55,191 nucleotides of DNA from Candidatus Poribacteria bacterium. GTDB lineage: Bacteria; Poribacteria; WGA-4E; WGA-3G. How positions within the stretch are numbered: the first letter of the stretch is position 1; each line of letters begins with the position of its first letter. Where the stretch lies: contig VXPE01000137.1 in assembly GCA_009839745.1 (NCBI GenBank), positions 1-55,191 on the forward strand, written 5' to 3'. The notes under the pieces were generated by a model. It was not told where the DNA came from. It was given only the letters and a program-made list of their open reading frames with translations, and made no database searches. The position numbers and the translations under genes are program-made. Below, piece after piece: positions 25,161-34,119 of this stretch.

Positions 25161-28088
25161 CTACTGGTTCAGGTGTCGATCCGCTTCAATCCGCCACTGT
25201 TCGGGTGGATTGAGTTCAAGGAAGCGTTGCCATTGCATTCTCGCCTCTTCGCGCTTCTCCCTATATTCATACATTAACGCGAGGTTGTAATTCGCAGTCA
25301 AGTTACTCGGTTCCAGTTGTATCACCCGTTCAAATTGCTCTGTTGCTGCCCCGAGTAGGTCCATACTGAAAAGGGTATTGGCATAGTTGAGAAGCGTCGG
25401 CACATGTGTGTCGTCCAAAGCGAGTGCCTTTTCCAGCGTCTCTTTCGCAGCGTTGTAATCCAAAGCGTGGGCATAGTAAAGATCGCCAAGGCGTTGATAC
25501 GTTTTGATGGCAATCTCGTCGTCTGCTTCGACAGGTTCTTGAATAAGTGCAGCCTCCGCCTCATAATGTTGAATCGCCGCTTTCCACGCCTGCTCCCATT
25601 CCGCAATCTGACCGAGATGCGCGTGGATACCTCTGTATTCCGGAGCGTGAGAGAGCATATTTTCAAAAACCTCTTGCGCGCGACGGTGCCGATCAATTTC
25701 GAGATAAAGGACCCCGAGTTGGTAGTTCGCCTCACGGTTTTTGGGTTGGAATTCAATTACCTGCTTGAAATCCTCTAAAATTTGGCTATAGCGATACAGT
25801 ATTTTCCCAATACGTCTGTAGCGGAGCGTGAGCATCCCGCGGTAGAAATACGCATCTACATAATCTGAATTCAGAGCGATGGTTGCGGTATACTCTTTGA
25901 CAGCCATTTCAGCATGTTTATGATAGTCATCTCCGAGGGTTTCGGCGTGTTGGTCGAGCAGACGGGCGTAGCTATAGTGCCAGTCAAACTTCTCAGGATT
26001 GTATTGATTCGCCAGTCCATAGTACCGAATCGCACGCTCACGTTCGTCGCGCTTCTCGAAGATGACTGCAAGAAGGTGATGAAGTTCCGGGTGATTCGGT
26101 TCAATTTCTAACGCCGGTGGATAGACCCGAATGATATTCGCTTCATCATTGCGCTCGCGATAGATTGCACCGAGTTGGAAAAAGGGTGTAACTTCTGTTA
26201 CTTCAAAAAAAGGGCTTTCAATCGATGCCGTATCAAGTCCAATCGTTTTCTCATAATGTGTGATGGCGTTGTCTATGTCGCCTTTTTGTTCAAACAAGAC
26301 TGCCGCGTGATAATATGCCGAGACATCATCCGGATTGAGCCGGACAGTTGCAAGAAACGCCGTCAGCGCAGCATCCGACTGTTCCAGGGTCAGGTAGGAC
26401 AGTGCCATTAGAGAGTGTGCCTCGATCGTATCGGGCGCAATCTCGATAATCTTCTCTAAAGTGTCGATTGCCTGTTGGTGTGATTCTCGGTTTCGATAGA
26501 TGTGAACCATCTTGAAAAGCACATCTGTTCGCTGTGAATCTAACACCAAAGTGCGTTGGTAAAGGCTGAGTGCGTTGTCTGTATCGCCATTCGCCTCATA
26601 ACTCTGTCCCAGTAGGTAGGTAGCACTAACGTCTTCCGGAAACAACAGGAGGTGTGTATTCAAAGATTCAATAGCCTCTTGATAACTCCTCTCATCGAAA
26701 GCGCGTTGTCCTTGTTCAATAAATTTATTCGCTAATTCTGGATTTAACGCCAATGCACGTTTAAAATACGCAACAGAAGTCTCTACATCCCCCTGTTGGT
26801 GATAAAGTTCACCGAGTTTCAAGTAAACATCGTTGAAATCGCCTAAGAGGAGTTCCATTTGCATAAGACTGGGATCGACTTCTATAATCTCAATAGTCTT
26901 TTCGTAAGATTCGATGGCTGCCTGGATGTTGCCAGCATCGGCTTCAACCATACCTGTATAAAAATGGGAGCGTGGATCGTCAGGAAGAACTAACATCGCT
27001 TTCTCAAGGATCGGCATCGCTTCATCTGCGGTCATCAACCCTGCGAAGTAAGATTCAAGCGGTTCATAAAAGATATCCTTAAGACTCGGTGTGAGGGATA
27101 ATGCGTGTTGGTAGTATTGCCCCGCTGCCGTGGTATCACCGTTCGTATAGAAGTGTTCTCCAAGCGCGAAAAGTGCGTTCGCGTGCCTCGGCTCAATCTC
27201 AATTGTGCGTTGATATAGCCGAATTGCACCGTCCGTATTGCCTTTTTCATCGAAGATAACCGCCAGTTCGTAAAGGACCTCTGCGGAGTAGTCCTGATGT
27301 TGCGATCCTTTCGCATATTCTTTTAACGCTTCATCAAAGAATCCCTCAGTCGCAAGCACTTGTCCGAGTTTGAAGTAGGCAGGCGCGAACCTCTTATTTT
27401 TCTGAGTAAGATTTTCAAAGGTCTCGCGGGCGCGGTCTATCTCACCCTGCGCGAAATAAACCAGACCGATACCGTATTGTGGATATTCCCACTTTCTGTT
27501 TACCTTCCGTGCAGCGTCAAAGGCTTGGAGGGCTTCTATGTAATTCTGCTGCTTTAAGTGGATTTCACCCATCCGATAGTGAACCGGATAGTAGTTAGAG
27601 TTTAAACGGATGCACACCTCAAATTCAGCGAGTGCCAATTCGTCTTTACCTTGTCCTTGATAGATACCACCGAGGTTGAAGCGCGCCCAAAATAGATTTG
27701 GATCGATCTCAACGGCGTATTGTAAGTAGTTAATGGCAGTATCCGACACTTCACCGGTTTTCGGTGCTTGAAGGGCATGTATATAACCCAAGCCGTAATA
27801 GAACGCCGCCTTAATTATGGGCGTGGCGGGTTGTTGAGCTTGGCGATCGTTTTCCCTTGCGGTATAAAGCGTGAGGAGTTCAGAAAGTCGTCCCTGTTTT
27901 TGCCATTTGAGGATGAGTTCACGATGTTTCTCCGCGGGTTTTCTCTTTTCTTGCAAGACCTTTGCGAAGTCTTTTCTCATGTCCGATTCCCATTTTTCCA
28001 CTGCCGAAGAAACCTGTAAGAAAGACGTATTGAATCCGATGCTTATGATGAGCGCGATAGATAGTGGGTTTAGTATAGTTTTTTTCAT
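25161..28088 (-). CDS. Large secreted TPR-repeat protein
   Basis: The 975-residue protein has an N-terminal signal or anchor (MKKTILNPLSIALIISIGFN, about residues 1-28). The remainder is tetratricopeptide repeats with a 34-residue period. Clear examples are FWARFNLGGIYQGQGKDELA, DVLFKMVHIYRNRESHQQAI and REANYQLGVLYLEIDRHRRA. About 20 or more repeats can be made out. TPR superhelices bind other proteins, for example in outer-membrane, cell-wall or secretion complexes. No enzyme domain is visible. A GGAA ribosome site precedes the ATG. It is alone on its transcript unless ribokinase reads through. Confidence 0.85.
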   Translation of the reverse strand: MKKTILNPLSIALIISIGFNTSFLQVSSAVEKWESDMRKDFAKVLQEKRKPAEKHRELILKWQKQGRLSELLTLYTARENDRQAQQPATPIIKAAFYYGLGYIHALQAPKTGEVSDTAINYLQYAVEIDPNLFWARFNLGGIYQGQGKDELALAEFEVCIRLNSNYYPVHYRMGEIHLKQQNYIEALQAFDAARKVNRKWEYPQYGIGLVYFAQGEIDRARETFENLTQKNKRFAPAYFKLGQVLATEGFFDEALKEYAKGSQHQDYSAEVLYELAVIFDEKGNTDGAIRLYQRTIEIEPRHANALFALGEHFYTNGDTTAAGQYYQHALSLTPSLKDIFYEPLESYFAGLMTADEAMPILEKAMLVLPDDPRSHFYTGMVEADAGNIQAAIESYEKTIEIIEVDPSLMQMELLLGDFNDVYLKLGELYHQQGDVETSVAYFKRALALNPELANKFIEQGQRAFDERSYQEAIESLNTHLLLFPEDVSATYLLGQSYEANGDTDNALSLYQRTLVLDSQRTDVLFKMVHIYRNRESHQQAIDTLEKIIEIAPDTIEAHSLMALSYLTLEQSDAALTAFLATVRLNPDDVSAYYHAAVLFEQKGDIDNAITHYEKTIGLDTASIESPFFEVTEVTPFFQLGAIYRERNDEANIIRVYPPALEIEPNHPELHHLLAVIFEKRDERERAIRYYGLANQYNPEKFDWHYSYARLLDQHAETLGDDYHKHAEMAVKEYTATIALNSDYVDAYFYRGMLTLRYRRIGKILYRYSQILEDFKQVIEFQPKNREANYQLGVLYLEIDRHRRAQEVFENMLSHAPEYRGIHAHLGQIAEWEQAWKAAIQHYEAEAALIQEPVEADDEIAIKTYQRLGDLYYAHALDYNAAKETLEKALALDDTHVPTLLNYANTLFSMDLLGAATEQFERVIQLEPSNLTANYNLALMYEYREKREEARMQWQRFLELNPPEQWRIEADRHLNQ

Positions 28089-28216
28089 TGTGTACTTTCC
28101 TTTTGATAGACTATGGAATACGATTTTTCTACCTTGAAATTTTTATCTACAATTTGGCAGAGTTCTTCACCGGCGCTGGACTTATCTAAAACCTTGGTAT
28201 ACGTCAGAAATTCTGA

Positions 28217-28295
28217 GTCCTGTAAGGACGTTATGTTTATAGCAGCGTTTTTAAGCAAATATCTAAAGCCCTGTAAGGGCGGCATTTCTATATCC
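28217..28295. repeat. Two direct CCTGTAAGG hairpin repeats 51 bp apart with compensatory change
   Basis: GTCC-TGTA-AGGAC (28217-28229) and GCCC-TGTA-AGGGC (28268-28280) have the same loop. The second stem base pair changes from T-A to C-G, so pairing is kept. Each is followed by an ATGTTTATAG or ATTTCTATAT stretch. Intergenic, upstream of the TPR gene. Confidence 0.6.
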
Positions 28296-28336
28296 AATGC
28301 TACCAAATACAGCGAAAAACTCCTAAATTGTAATGT

Positions 28337-28363
28337 ATCATGCGGTTAGAAACCGCACCTACC
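28337..28363. repeat. GTAGGTGCGGTT/AACCGCA hairpin repeat, copy B (reverse orientation)
   Basis: TGCGGTT (28341-28347) pairs with AACCGCA (28351-28357), loop AGA. Read on the minus strand it gives GGTAGGTGCGGTTTCTAACC, the same as copies A and C. It is just downstream of ribokinase and may end its transcript. Confidence 0.6.
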
Positions 28364-28385
28364 GCGGAAGTGCGTCAGTCCTACT

Positions 28386-29339
28386 TCAAGATTCCAATAG
28401 ACGCTCAATTTTCGCCCGTGTCGGCATAGAAGGCGTCGCACCAACCACAGTCACTGCCGCTGCCCCAGCGGCATTCGCAAACGCAACAGCTGCCCGTAAA
28501 GTCTCGCCGCTTGCCAGTGTGGTCGCGAGTGCACCACAGAATGCATCCCCTGCACCCGTTGTATCCACAGCATCGACAGGCAATGCCGAAACATGTGCAG
28601 ATTCGGTGGCTGTTAACATCAAGGCACCTTGCGCACCAAGTGTTAAGACAACAGCCGTGCTTGGAGCATCCACCATGCGCCCGCGTAATACTTCTGCTGC
28701 GCGGCGCGCGTCTTCGTGATTGTCAACTTTTACCCCCGACAACAACTCCGTTTCGGATTCGTTTGGGGTGAGAATATCAACGGACGCTAACAGGCTATCC
28801 GGCAACGGTTGCGCAGGTGCAGGATTTAATATCACAGGCGTCCCGTGTGCCTTAGCGATAGCTGCAGCGTGCTCCGATGCTGCCACGGGTGTTTCTAATT
28901 GTAGCAGTAAGACGTTGGCGTTTGCGATCTCGTCGGCAGCAGCGTCTATATCTGCTCTGGTGAGTGCCATATTCGCGCGCGGCACCACGATGATGCTGTT
29001 GTCGCCATCGGGTTCAATGACAATCGTTGCCACACCCGTCCCGACCTCTCCGCGTTTTGTGACAAACCTGTTATTAATACGTTCGTTCTCCGTTGCTGCG
29101 AGTAACATATCTCCGAAGAGATCGGCACCCACACTTCCGATCAGTGTGACCTCAGCACCTAACCGTGCCGCAGCAGTTGCCTGATTAAATCCTTTTCCAC
29201 CTGTGAAAATATCGAAAGCATCGCCGATAAGCGTTTCGCCCTTGTCGGGTCGCCGCGTTGCTCGGCATACCAGATCGACGTTCAGACTGCCAACAACCGT
29301 AACTTTTGGGCTTGCGGGCGGTGTTGCTTGGTTTACCAC
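28386..29339 (-). CDS. Ribokinase-like PfkB-family carbohydrate kinase
   Basis: The 317-residue protein phosphorylates a sugar, probably ribose or a related pentose. It shows VTVVGSLNVDLVCRATRRPD, the substrate motif FTGGKGFNQATAAARLGAEV, ILNPAPAQPLPDSLL, ILTPNESETELLSG and the catalytic/ATP motif DTTGAGDAFCGALATTLASG. The GTG start at 29339 has AGGA 8 bases upstream. A near-perfect consensus promoter lies just before it. The gene matches the length and all main motifs of RbsK, but the exact sugar is not certain. Confidence 0.9.
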   Translation of the reverse strand: MVNQATPPASPKVTVVGSLNVDLVCRATRRPDKGETLIGDAFDIFTGGKGFNQATAAARLGAEVTLIGSVGADLFGDMLLAATENERINNRFVTKRGEVGTGVATIVIEPDGDNSIIVVPRANMALTRADIDAAADEIANANVLLLQLETPVAASEHAAAIAKAHGTPVILNPAPAQPLPDSLLASVDILTPNESETELLSGVKVDNHEDARRAAEVLRGRMVDAPSTAVVLTLGAQGALMLTATESAHVSALPVDAVDTTGAGDAFCGALATTLASGETLRAAVAFANAAGAAAVTVVGATPSMPTRAKIERLLES

Positions 29340-29373
29340 GACTCATTCCTAATCTTTCTAACGAATTTTGACA

Positions 29374-29403
29374 ATTATAGTTGACATGCAGTGCTGTTGT
29401 CAA
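29374..29403 (-). promoter_or_regulatory. Consensus promoter of the ribokinase gene
   Basis: On the minus strand, TTGACA (29403-29398), 18 bases, TATAAT (29379-29374). Both hexamers match consensus. The spacer also contains TGTCAAC. Confidence 0.7.
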
Positions 29404-29476
29404 GGAGTGTATACATATTTTATCCCTTGTCAGAATCAGGCAATTTCGGATAGCGATCAACCATCAGGTGTGTAGC

Positions 29477-29652
29477 TCACACGAGCCAAGGGATGTCTTC
29501 GTTTTTCAGGTAGGGTGTAAGGAGGTCTCGGAGTTGGTAGTGCGCTTTAGAAAGGTGTGTTTTGACGGTACCTTCGCTCCGATTAATGCGGTAAAGGCTT
29601 CGAGGTCGCCTTGTTGGGTGCTGGGGATACAATCGGCATCATCGAAATTAAA
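29477..29652 (-). pseudogene. Remnant of an ECF sigma factor, internally deleted
   Basis: One minus-strand frame (about 29652-29581) reads FDDADCIPSTQQGDLEAFTA then LI, the usual start of sigma region 2. Directly after, in another frame (29587-29477), is INRSEGTVKTHLSKAHYQLR, then DLLTPYLKNEDIPWLV and a stop: the end of sigma region 4. Everything between (most of regions 2-4) is gone and the two parts are out of frame. The N-terminal part also merges with the end of the truncated ABC gene. It cannot be functional. Confidence 0.75.
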
Positions 29653-30371
29653 CAACGCTGTCCGATATAGTTTGCTAATCGTCGTTCCCGGGTTTGCTTG
29701 AACAACAAACGGAACCAGCGTTTGCCGAAATAACTGGTGGCAACGAGGTGGGGAATTGATAGAACAATGATGCTCAGCATTGCCAGAATATGCAGATTTG
29801 CGACCATAATTAACACGGTTATGAGCATCAAGAGGTTTGACAGTAGACTTGAGACATTGTTAATGAAGTTTGGAATACGTCGAGTGGATTCTTCTCGCGC
29901 ATGCGTCATCAGATTGAAAAAGTTCGGGGATTCAAAAAAAGCCAAATCTAACCGAGAGAGCTTCTGAAAAATGAGCTCTTCGGTATAATGGATAACTTTT
30001 AAGTTTAGAGGGTAGACCAGCATATTTGTAATACTGGTAATAGCGTTACTTGCCAACCATAAGCATATTTGCAATCCGATGAGAAAAGCAATCAGCCGGA
30101 GGTGCGTCGTTGAGGTGCCTTCAGTCAGTTGTAGTGCCGCAGCCACTCCATCAATGATGTACTTTGAGAGCCATATCTGTAAGGGAGTGACTGCAGCCGA
30201 AAGCAAATTGAATAGGGAAAATGCAGCCGTTTCCTTCGGACTAGCCCGCCACATTAGGAGGGTGGCTCTTGGATAGTTGCTAACTGTCTTTCCGATTTCA
30301 GAAACGGATTTTAGCGTGTTCCCGAGAAAATTCCTAAAGTTTCTGCGTAATTTGCGAAGAGGGTATATCAT
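29583..30371 (-). pseudogene. Truncated ABC exporter (transmembrane domain only)
   Basis: The reading frame gives 262 residues. It matches the N-terminal membrane domain of an ABC exporter (AFSLFNLLSAAVTPLQIWLS, FFESPNFFNLMTHAREESTR, YFGKRWFRLLFKQTRERRLA) up to about residue 237. Homologous exporters then continue to an ATP-binding domain of about 300 residues, which is absent. The last residues of the frame are read out of frame through the sigma remnant. No Walker motifs remain in the region, so it is a broken gene. Confidence 0.75.
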
Positions 30372-30441
30372 TTCGTTTATGACGTGAGTTTGATAAATAA
30401 TTGACTGACATTTCTCAAAAGTTGTGCGAAATCAATAGTGA

Positions 30442-30785
30442 TCAACACCCCGGAACGGGCGAAAGAACGATTCGACGACTTAGAACCAATTCACGACCGA
30501 GTTGGGCACTTGAAACGCCTTGACAGACACCATGCAAAAGCAGAACAACCTGCGACGGACGCAACTGTGTACCGGCGAACACTGTCTGACTATAGAGAGT
30601 GTATACACTCGCATAGTGTTTGCAGCGATAGACTTGTAGACCACTTGTTTTGGTCTTACGAAAGGGCATTCCTCCGACACGCTCGCTTGACATTTCGGGC
30701 AACTTAGACCTTCAGGATGGAAATGATTCAACACCCAGGCTTGAGCTTGGTCTTCATCTATGAGAGATTGTATCGGAAAATCCAT
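30442..30785 (-). pseudogene. IS1595-type transposase fragment with a frameshift
   Basis: One frame reads MDFPIQSLIDEDQAQAWVLN, then HFHPEGLSCPKCQAS, the zinc-ribbon N terminus of IS1595-family transposases. Near 30680 the match shifts to another frame with SGLQVYRCKHYASVYTLYSQ, then TVFAGTQLRPSQVVLLLHGV and CQGVSSAQLGRELVLS. The DDE catalytic domain is missing. A roughly 115-residue remnant remains. It neighbours the truncated ABC and sigma genes, so a past insertion or deletion may have caused their loss. Confidence 0.75.
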
Positions 30786-31040
30786 ATTTACATGTTAACA
30801 TAACTTGGAAAAATCGCACATACTTTTTACCTAAAAGTTGACAACAGTGCTTGAAATTGTGAAAACAGCGCAGCCTTCCAGAAAAACAGGTTGACGGTGC
30901 TGGAAATAGCGATAAACCGTCAGAGAACAGTGTATATGGAAAGCTCCAGCCGGGCGGAAGGTGTATTCGTGTTTTGAAGGTGAGGTTGGGAAACTCAACA
31001 GTAGTGCAGTGAAAAAATTGATGCTCAAAACTTTACATAC

Positions 31041-31071
31041 CGAGTTTTGGCTTGCTAGCGACCGCTAAAAA
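31041..31071 (-). repeat. KPKLA-type dispersed element, intergenic copy upstream of nhaC
   Basis: On the minus strand, TTTTTAGCGGTCGCTAGCAA then GCCAAAACTCG. It matches the copy at the end of nhaC (32773-32804) in TTTTTAGCG and in GCAAGCCAAAACTCG. Its opposite strand also supplies TTGCTA (31052-31057), 17 bases before TATTAT (31075-31080), a possible promoter for nhaC. The 30786-31140 spacer otherwise shows only an unrecognised, probably non-coding stretch. Confidence 0.6.
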
Positions 31072-31140
31072 TGCTATTATGCACATCAGCGGAGGTATGG
31101 TAAATCCTACGAACCGAAAGAGAAGGTGCCGAGGACGCTG

Positions 31141-32811
31141 ATGAACGCTAAATTAAAATTTGTAATTGGGTTTTTAGTCTTTCTGGGACTCTGCTTTGTC
31201 TTCAAGTGGCGTGCGGATCAGGTGGATGGCGCGGAGAATCTTGTGTGGTCCAGCGTAATCCCACCGTTACTTGCCGTTACATTAGCGATTCTGACAACGC
31301 GACTGCTTCCAAGTCTCGGCATAGCAGTAGGTGTGGGGATCGTGCTCTCATGGTATCAACAGGGTGCCATCCCCATCGGTTTTTTGACGGAGATTGTTTG
31401 GTTTCTGCGTGCTGTGAGCATCGGAAATGAGGGTGTAGATCTCTTCAATTTCTGGGTCGTTCTGTTTGTATGCCTCATCATGGCAACGATCTCCGTTGTG
31501 GTAGCATCCGGTGGTATTGGAGGCGTTGTTGTATGGCTTTCTCAGTTCGCAAAAGGGCCCCGTTCAGCCCAATTTATCACCGGGTTGATGGGGATTGTCA
31601 TCTTCATCGGGGATTATTCCAACGCCATGCTTGTCGGTCCCACGATGCGTCCACTCACCGATCATCACCGGGTCAGTCGTGAGAAATTGGCGTTTCTTGT
31701 GGATTCCACGAGTGCCCCAATCGCGGGTCTCGCGTTCGTCAGCACGTGGATCGGCTATGAAGTCGGACTCTTTGAGGATATCGCGAAGACGATCGGACTT
31801 GAACGTGATGGGTATTCAATGTTCTTTGACGCACTCGGTTTCCGGTTCTACTGTATCCTGATGATTCTTTTCGTTATTGTCAATGCGATCAGTGGTAGAG
31901 ATTACGGCGCGATGCACAAGGCGGAAAGACGTGCTCGAGAGACAGGGAACATCGCCGCGCCAGATGCGAAAGCACTTGGACATACTTCAGCTTTCACGAG
32001 TCTACCCAATGCTGTGACACAACCTTTTTCGGCAGTTTTACCGCTCCTAACGCTTTTCGGACTGCTATTGGCGGGTTTCTGGATAGACGGGGAGGGGACA
32101 GGCTTTATTTTTTCCCTAACCGCATGGCGCGACGCACTTTCAAAGGCAGACAACGTCAAAATTCTCGCCTGTGCGGCAGCGAGTGGCTTTATTGTTTCAA
32201 TTGGCTGTGCACGCTGGCTCTCAAAACTACGATTCTCAGAGATTGCACCGGTTGTTTGGAGCGGTGTGAAAAGCAGCCTAACCCCGTTGAGTATTTTGCT
32301 CTTGGCGTGGGGGTTAAAAGCGAGTTGCGATAGGCTCATGACGGGGCAATTCCTCACAACCATGCTCAGCGATATTGTGTCGCCGCTCTGGTTTCCAGTC
32401 CTCGTCTTTATATGTGCATCCGTTACCTCTTTTGCGACCGGGACCAGCTGGGGCACGATGGCGATCCTGATTCCGACTGCAATTCCAGTGGCGTTCTCGC
32501 TCGATAATGGGAGTTACGGACTCACAACAATCATCTGCCTCGGGGCAGTATTGGACGGTGCCATTTTCGGAGACCACTGCTCGCCGCTTTCGGATACAAC
32601 GATCCTCAGTTCCATCGCCAGTAGTTGTGACCCGATTCACCATGTGAGGACGCAATTGCCATATAGTCTCACTGTGGCAATCATCGCGCTGTTTTGCGGC
32701 TATCTTCCTGCTGCGCTCGGTATCTCCTCAGCAATAGGAATTCTCGGCGGCACGGGTCTAATTATCTTGCTATTTTTTAGCGTAGCTCGCAAGCCAAAAC
32801 TCGCTATATAG
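31141..32811 (+). CDS. Na+/H+ antiporter, NhaC family
   Basis: The 556-residue protein has about 12 membrane helices. The conserved features are FIGDYSNAMLVGPTMRPLTD then HHRVSREKLAF, TSFATGTSWGTMAILIPTAI and LGAVLDGAIFGDHCSPLSDT then TILSS. These define the NhaC superfamily, which exchanges sodium for protons or organic ions. ATG 31141 is chosen because GAGG lies 6 bases upstream; an in-frame GTG at 31126 lacks good spacing. The last residues VARKPKLAI come from a dispersed repeat. SDR and cupin genes follow closely. Confidence 0.85.
   Translation: MNAKLKFVIGFLVFLGLCFVFKWRADQVDGAENLVWSSVIPPLLAVTLAILTTRLLPSLGIAVGVGIVLSWYQQGAIPIGFLTEIVWFLRAVSIGNEGVDLFNFWVVLFVCLIMATISVVVASGGIGGVVVWLSQFAKGPRSAQFITGLMGIVIFIGDYSNAMLVGPTMRPLTDHHRVSREKLAFLVDSTSAPIAGLAFVSTWIGYEVGLFEDIAKTIGLERDGYSMFFDALGFRFYCILMILFVIVNAISGRDYGAMHKAERRARETGNIAAPDAKALGHTSAFTSLPNAVTQPFSAVLPLLTLFGLLLAGFWIDGEGTGFIFSLTAWRDALSKADNVKILACAAASGFIVSIGCARWLSKLRFSEIAPVVWSGVKSSLTPLSILLLAWGLKASCDRLMTGQFLTTMLSDIVSPLWFPVLVFICASVTSFATGTSWGTMAILIPTAIPVAFSLDNGSYGLTTIICLGAVLDGAIFGDHCSPLSDTTILSSIASSCDPIHHVRTQLPYSLTVAIIALFCGYLPAALGISSAIGILGGTGLIILLFFSVARKPKLAI
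32773..32804 (+). repeat. KPKLA-type dispersed element forming the C terminus of nhaC
   Basis: TTTTTTAGCGTAGCTCGC then AAGCCAAAACTCGC, read as FFSVARKPKLA. It corresponds to FFGATCKPKLA in tilS, in the same frame and orientation. It appears to have replaced or extended the native end of the protein. Confidence 0.65.
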
Positions 32812-32823
32812 AGGAAAAATCAC

Positions 32824-33642
32824 ATGAAAGTTGAACTTGAGGGAAAGGTCGCAATTGTTACAGGGGGCGCGAATGGCATTGGTCGTTCTACCGTAGACGC
32901 ACTGGTTACCAATGGCGCACAAGTGGCAATCGTTGACATCGACACGCAAGCTGGCATAAAAGTCGTTGAAGAGGTTAAAGAAAGCGGTGGAACCTGTCTG
33001 TTTGTAGAAGGCAACGTCTCAGATGCAACGCAAATGGAGGATGTTGCTGCTCGGATTGCAGCGCATTTCGGAAAAATTGAGATTTTGATAAACAATGCCG
33101 GAATTAACACAAGAAGTGATAGGGTACCGATTCATCAGTACACCTTAGAGGACTGGCAACGGATCTTGGAAATAGACCTCACGGGTGTTTTTGCGACGAG
33201 TCGTGCTGTCATTCCATATATCTTGGAGACGCACAACAGGTCTGGCTCCGAAAACGCAACTGGACGTATCGTCAACATCAGTTCTATTGCTGGATTGGTG
33301 CCCCTCCGCTTGCAGAGTGCTTATGTTGCCGCGAAGGCAGGTGTGGCGAATCTAACGCGTTCAATGGCGTTGGAACTCGGGCCGGAAGGGATCCTCGTGA
33401 ATGCTGTTGCCCCCGGTTCCACCTTGACGCGTGGCACGAAGGCACTCTTTTACGGAGACGATGGGGCGTACACCGAAAACGCCGCGAGCCTGCTATCGCA
33501 TATTCCGATTGGCAGACCCGGGCAAACCACTGAAATCGCAGCAGCCGTGCTCTTCCTCGTCTCACCGGATGCAAGCTATATCAATGGGACTGTCCTCCCG
33601 GTGGACGGTGGTTGGATCGCTGGTTATACGCGAGACTGGTAA
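32824..33642 (+). CDS. Short-chain dehydrogenase/reductase
   Basis: The 272-residue classical SDR has the cofactor motif TGGANGIG (residues 13-20), with D38 (VDIDT) favouring NAD(H). It also has NNAG (90-93), catalytic S153 or S154, Y167 and K171 (YVAAK). The C-terminal YINGTVLPVDGGWIAGYTR is typical. The family oxidises or reduces alcohols, often sugars. It begins 12 bp after nhaC, with GAGG upstream, so is probably co-transcribed. The substrate cannot be told. Confidence 0.9.
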   Translation: MKVELEGKVAIVTGGANGIGRSTVDALVTNGAQVAIVDIDTQAGIKVVEEVKESGGTCLFVEGNVSDATQMEDVAARIAAHFGKIEILINNAGINTRSDRVPIHQYTLEDWQRILEIDLTGVFATSRAVIPYILETHNRSGSENATGRIVNISSIAGLVPLRLQSAYVAAKAGVANLTRSMALELGPEGILVNAVAPGSTLTRGTKALFYGDDGAYTENAASLLSHIPIGRPGQTTEIAAAVLFLVSPDASYINGTVLPVDGGWIAGYTRDW

Positions 33643-33702
33643 GTAAATAACCATAGTTGTGGCATATGAAGTGTGCCGACGACTTTAATAAAGGAGAAAA
33701 AA

Positions 33703-34119
33703 ATGGCAAAAATTACGATGTTTAAAGGGTATCAAGGGGAACCTCCTATTCCGAAACCCGCACATCAGGTGCAAGCGAATGTTGTCACCGTTCAGGACGG
33801 GGTGCCTGTAAAGTATTCCGGCTGCGATGGGATCGGTGTCCGGGTCGTTCATCCTGCTAATCCGAACGCACCCGCACAAAACTTGGGATTAGTCGTGTTT
33901 TTTGTGCCGCCGCACGTCGTTCTGGAACCCGGAAGCCACCATACCGAGGAATGCTACGTGATTCTAAAAGGAAAAGGTGTGATGACGCTCGCTGGTGAAA
34001 AGGTCCCCGTTGAAGCAGGAACATTCATTCATCTCCCACCGTGGTGTGAGCACGGCATCGAAAATACAGGCGATGAGTCTATGGAGGTCCTGATATGTAC
34101 ATCCCCACCGAACCCATAA
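33703..34119 (+). CDS. Cupin-domain protein
   Basis: The 138-residue single-domain cupin has motif 1 as EPGSHHTEECYVILKGKGVM (H-H-E ligands), and motif 2 as GTFIHLPPWCEHGIENTG (H ligand). A metal is probably bound, for use as a dioxygenase, isomerase or regulator. ATG 33703 is chosen because AAGGAG is just upstream; the frame extends to 33673. It follows the SDR by 60 bp and is likely in the same operon. Confidence 0.85.
   Translation: MAKITMFKGYQGEPPIPKPAHQVQANVVTVQDGVPVKYSGCDGIGVRVVHPANPNAPAQNLGLVVFFVPPHVVLEPGSHHTEECYVILKGKGVMTLAGEKVPVEAGTFIHLPPWCEHGIENTGDESMEVLICTSPPNP

Noticed and set aside
30831-31028. 65-codon minus-strand frame between the IS remnant and nhaC
   Set aside because: No ribosome site, no recognisable motif, and it ends in a region of dispersed repeat. 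Probably chance.
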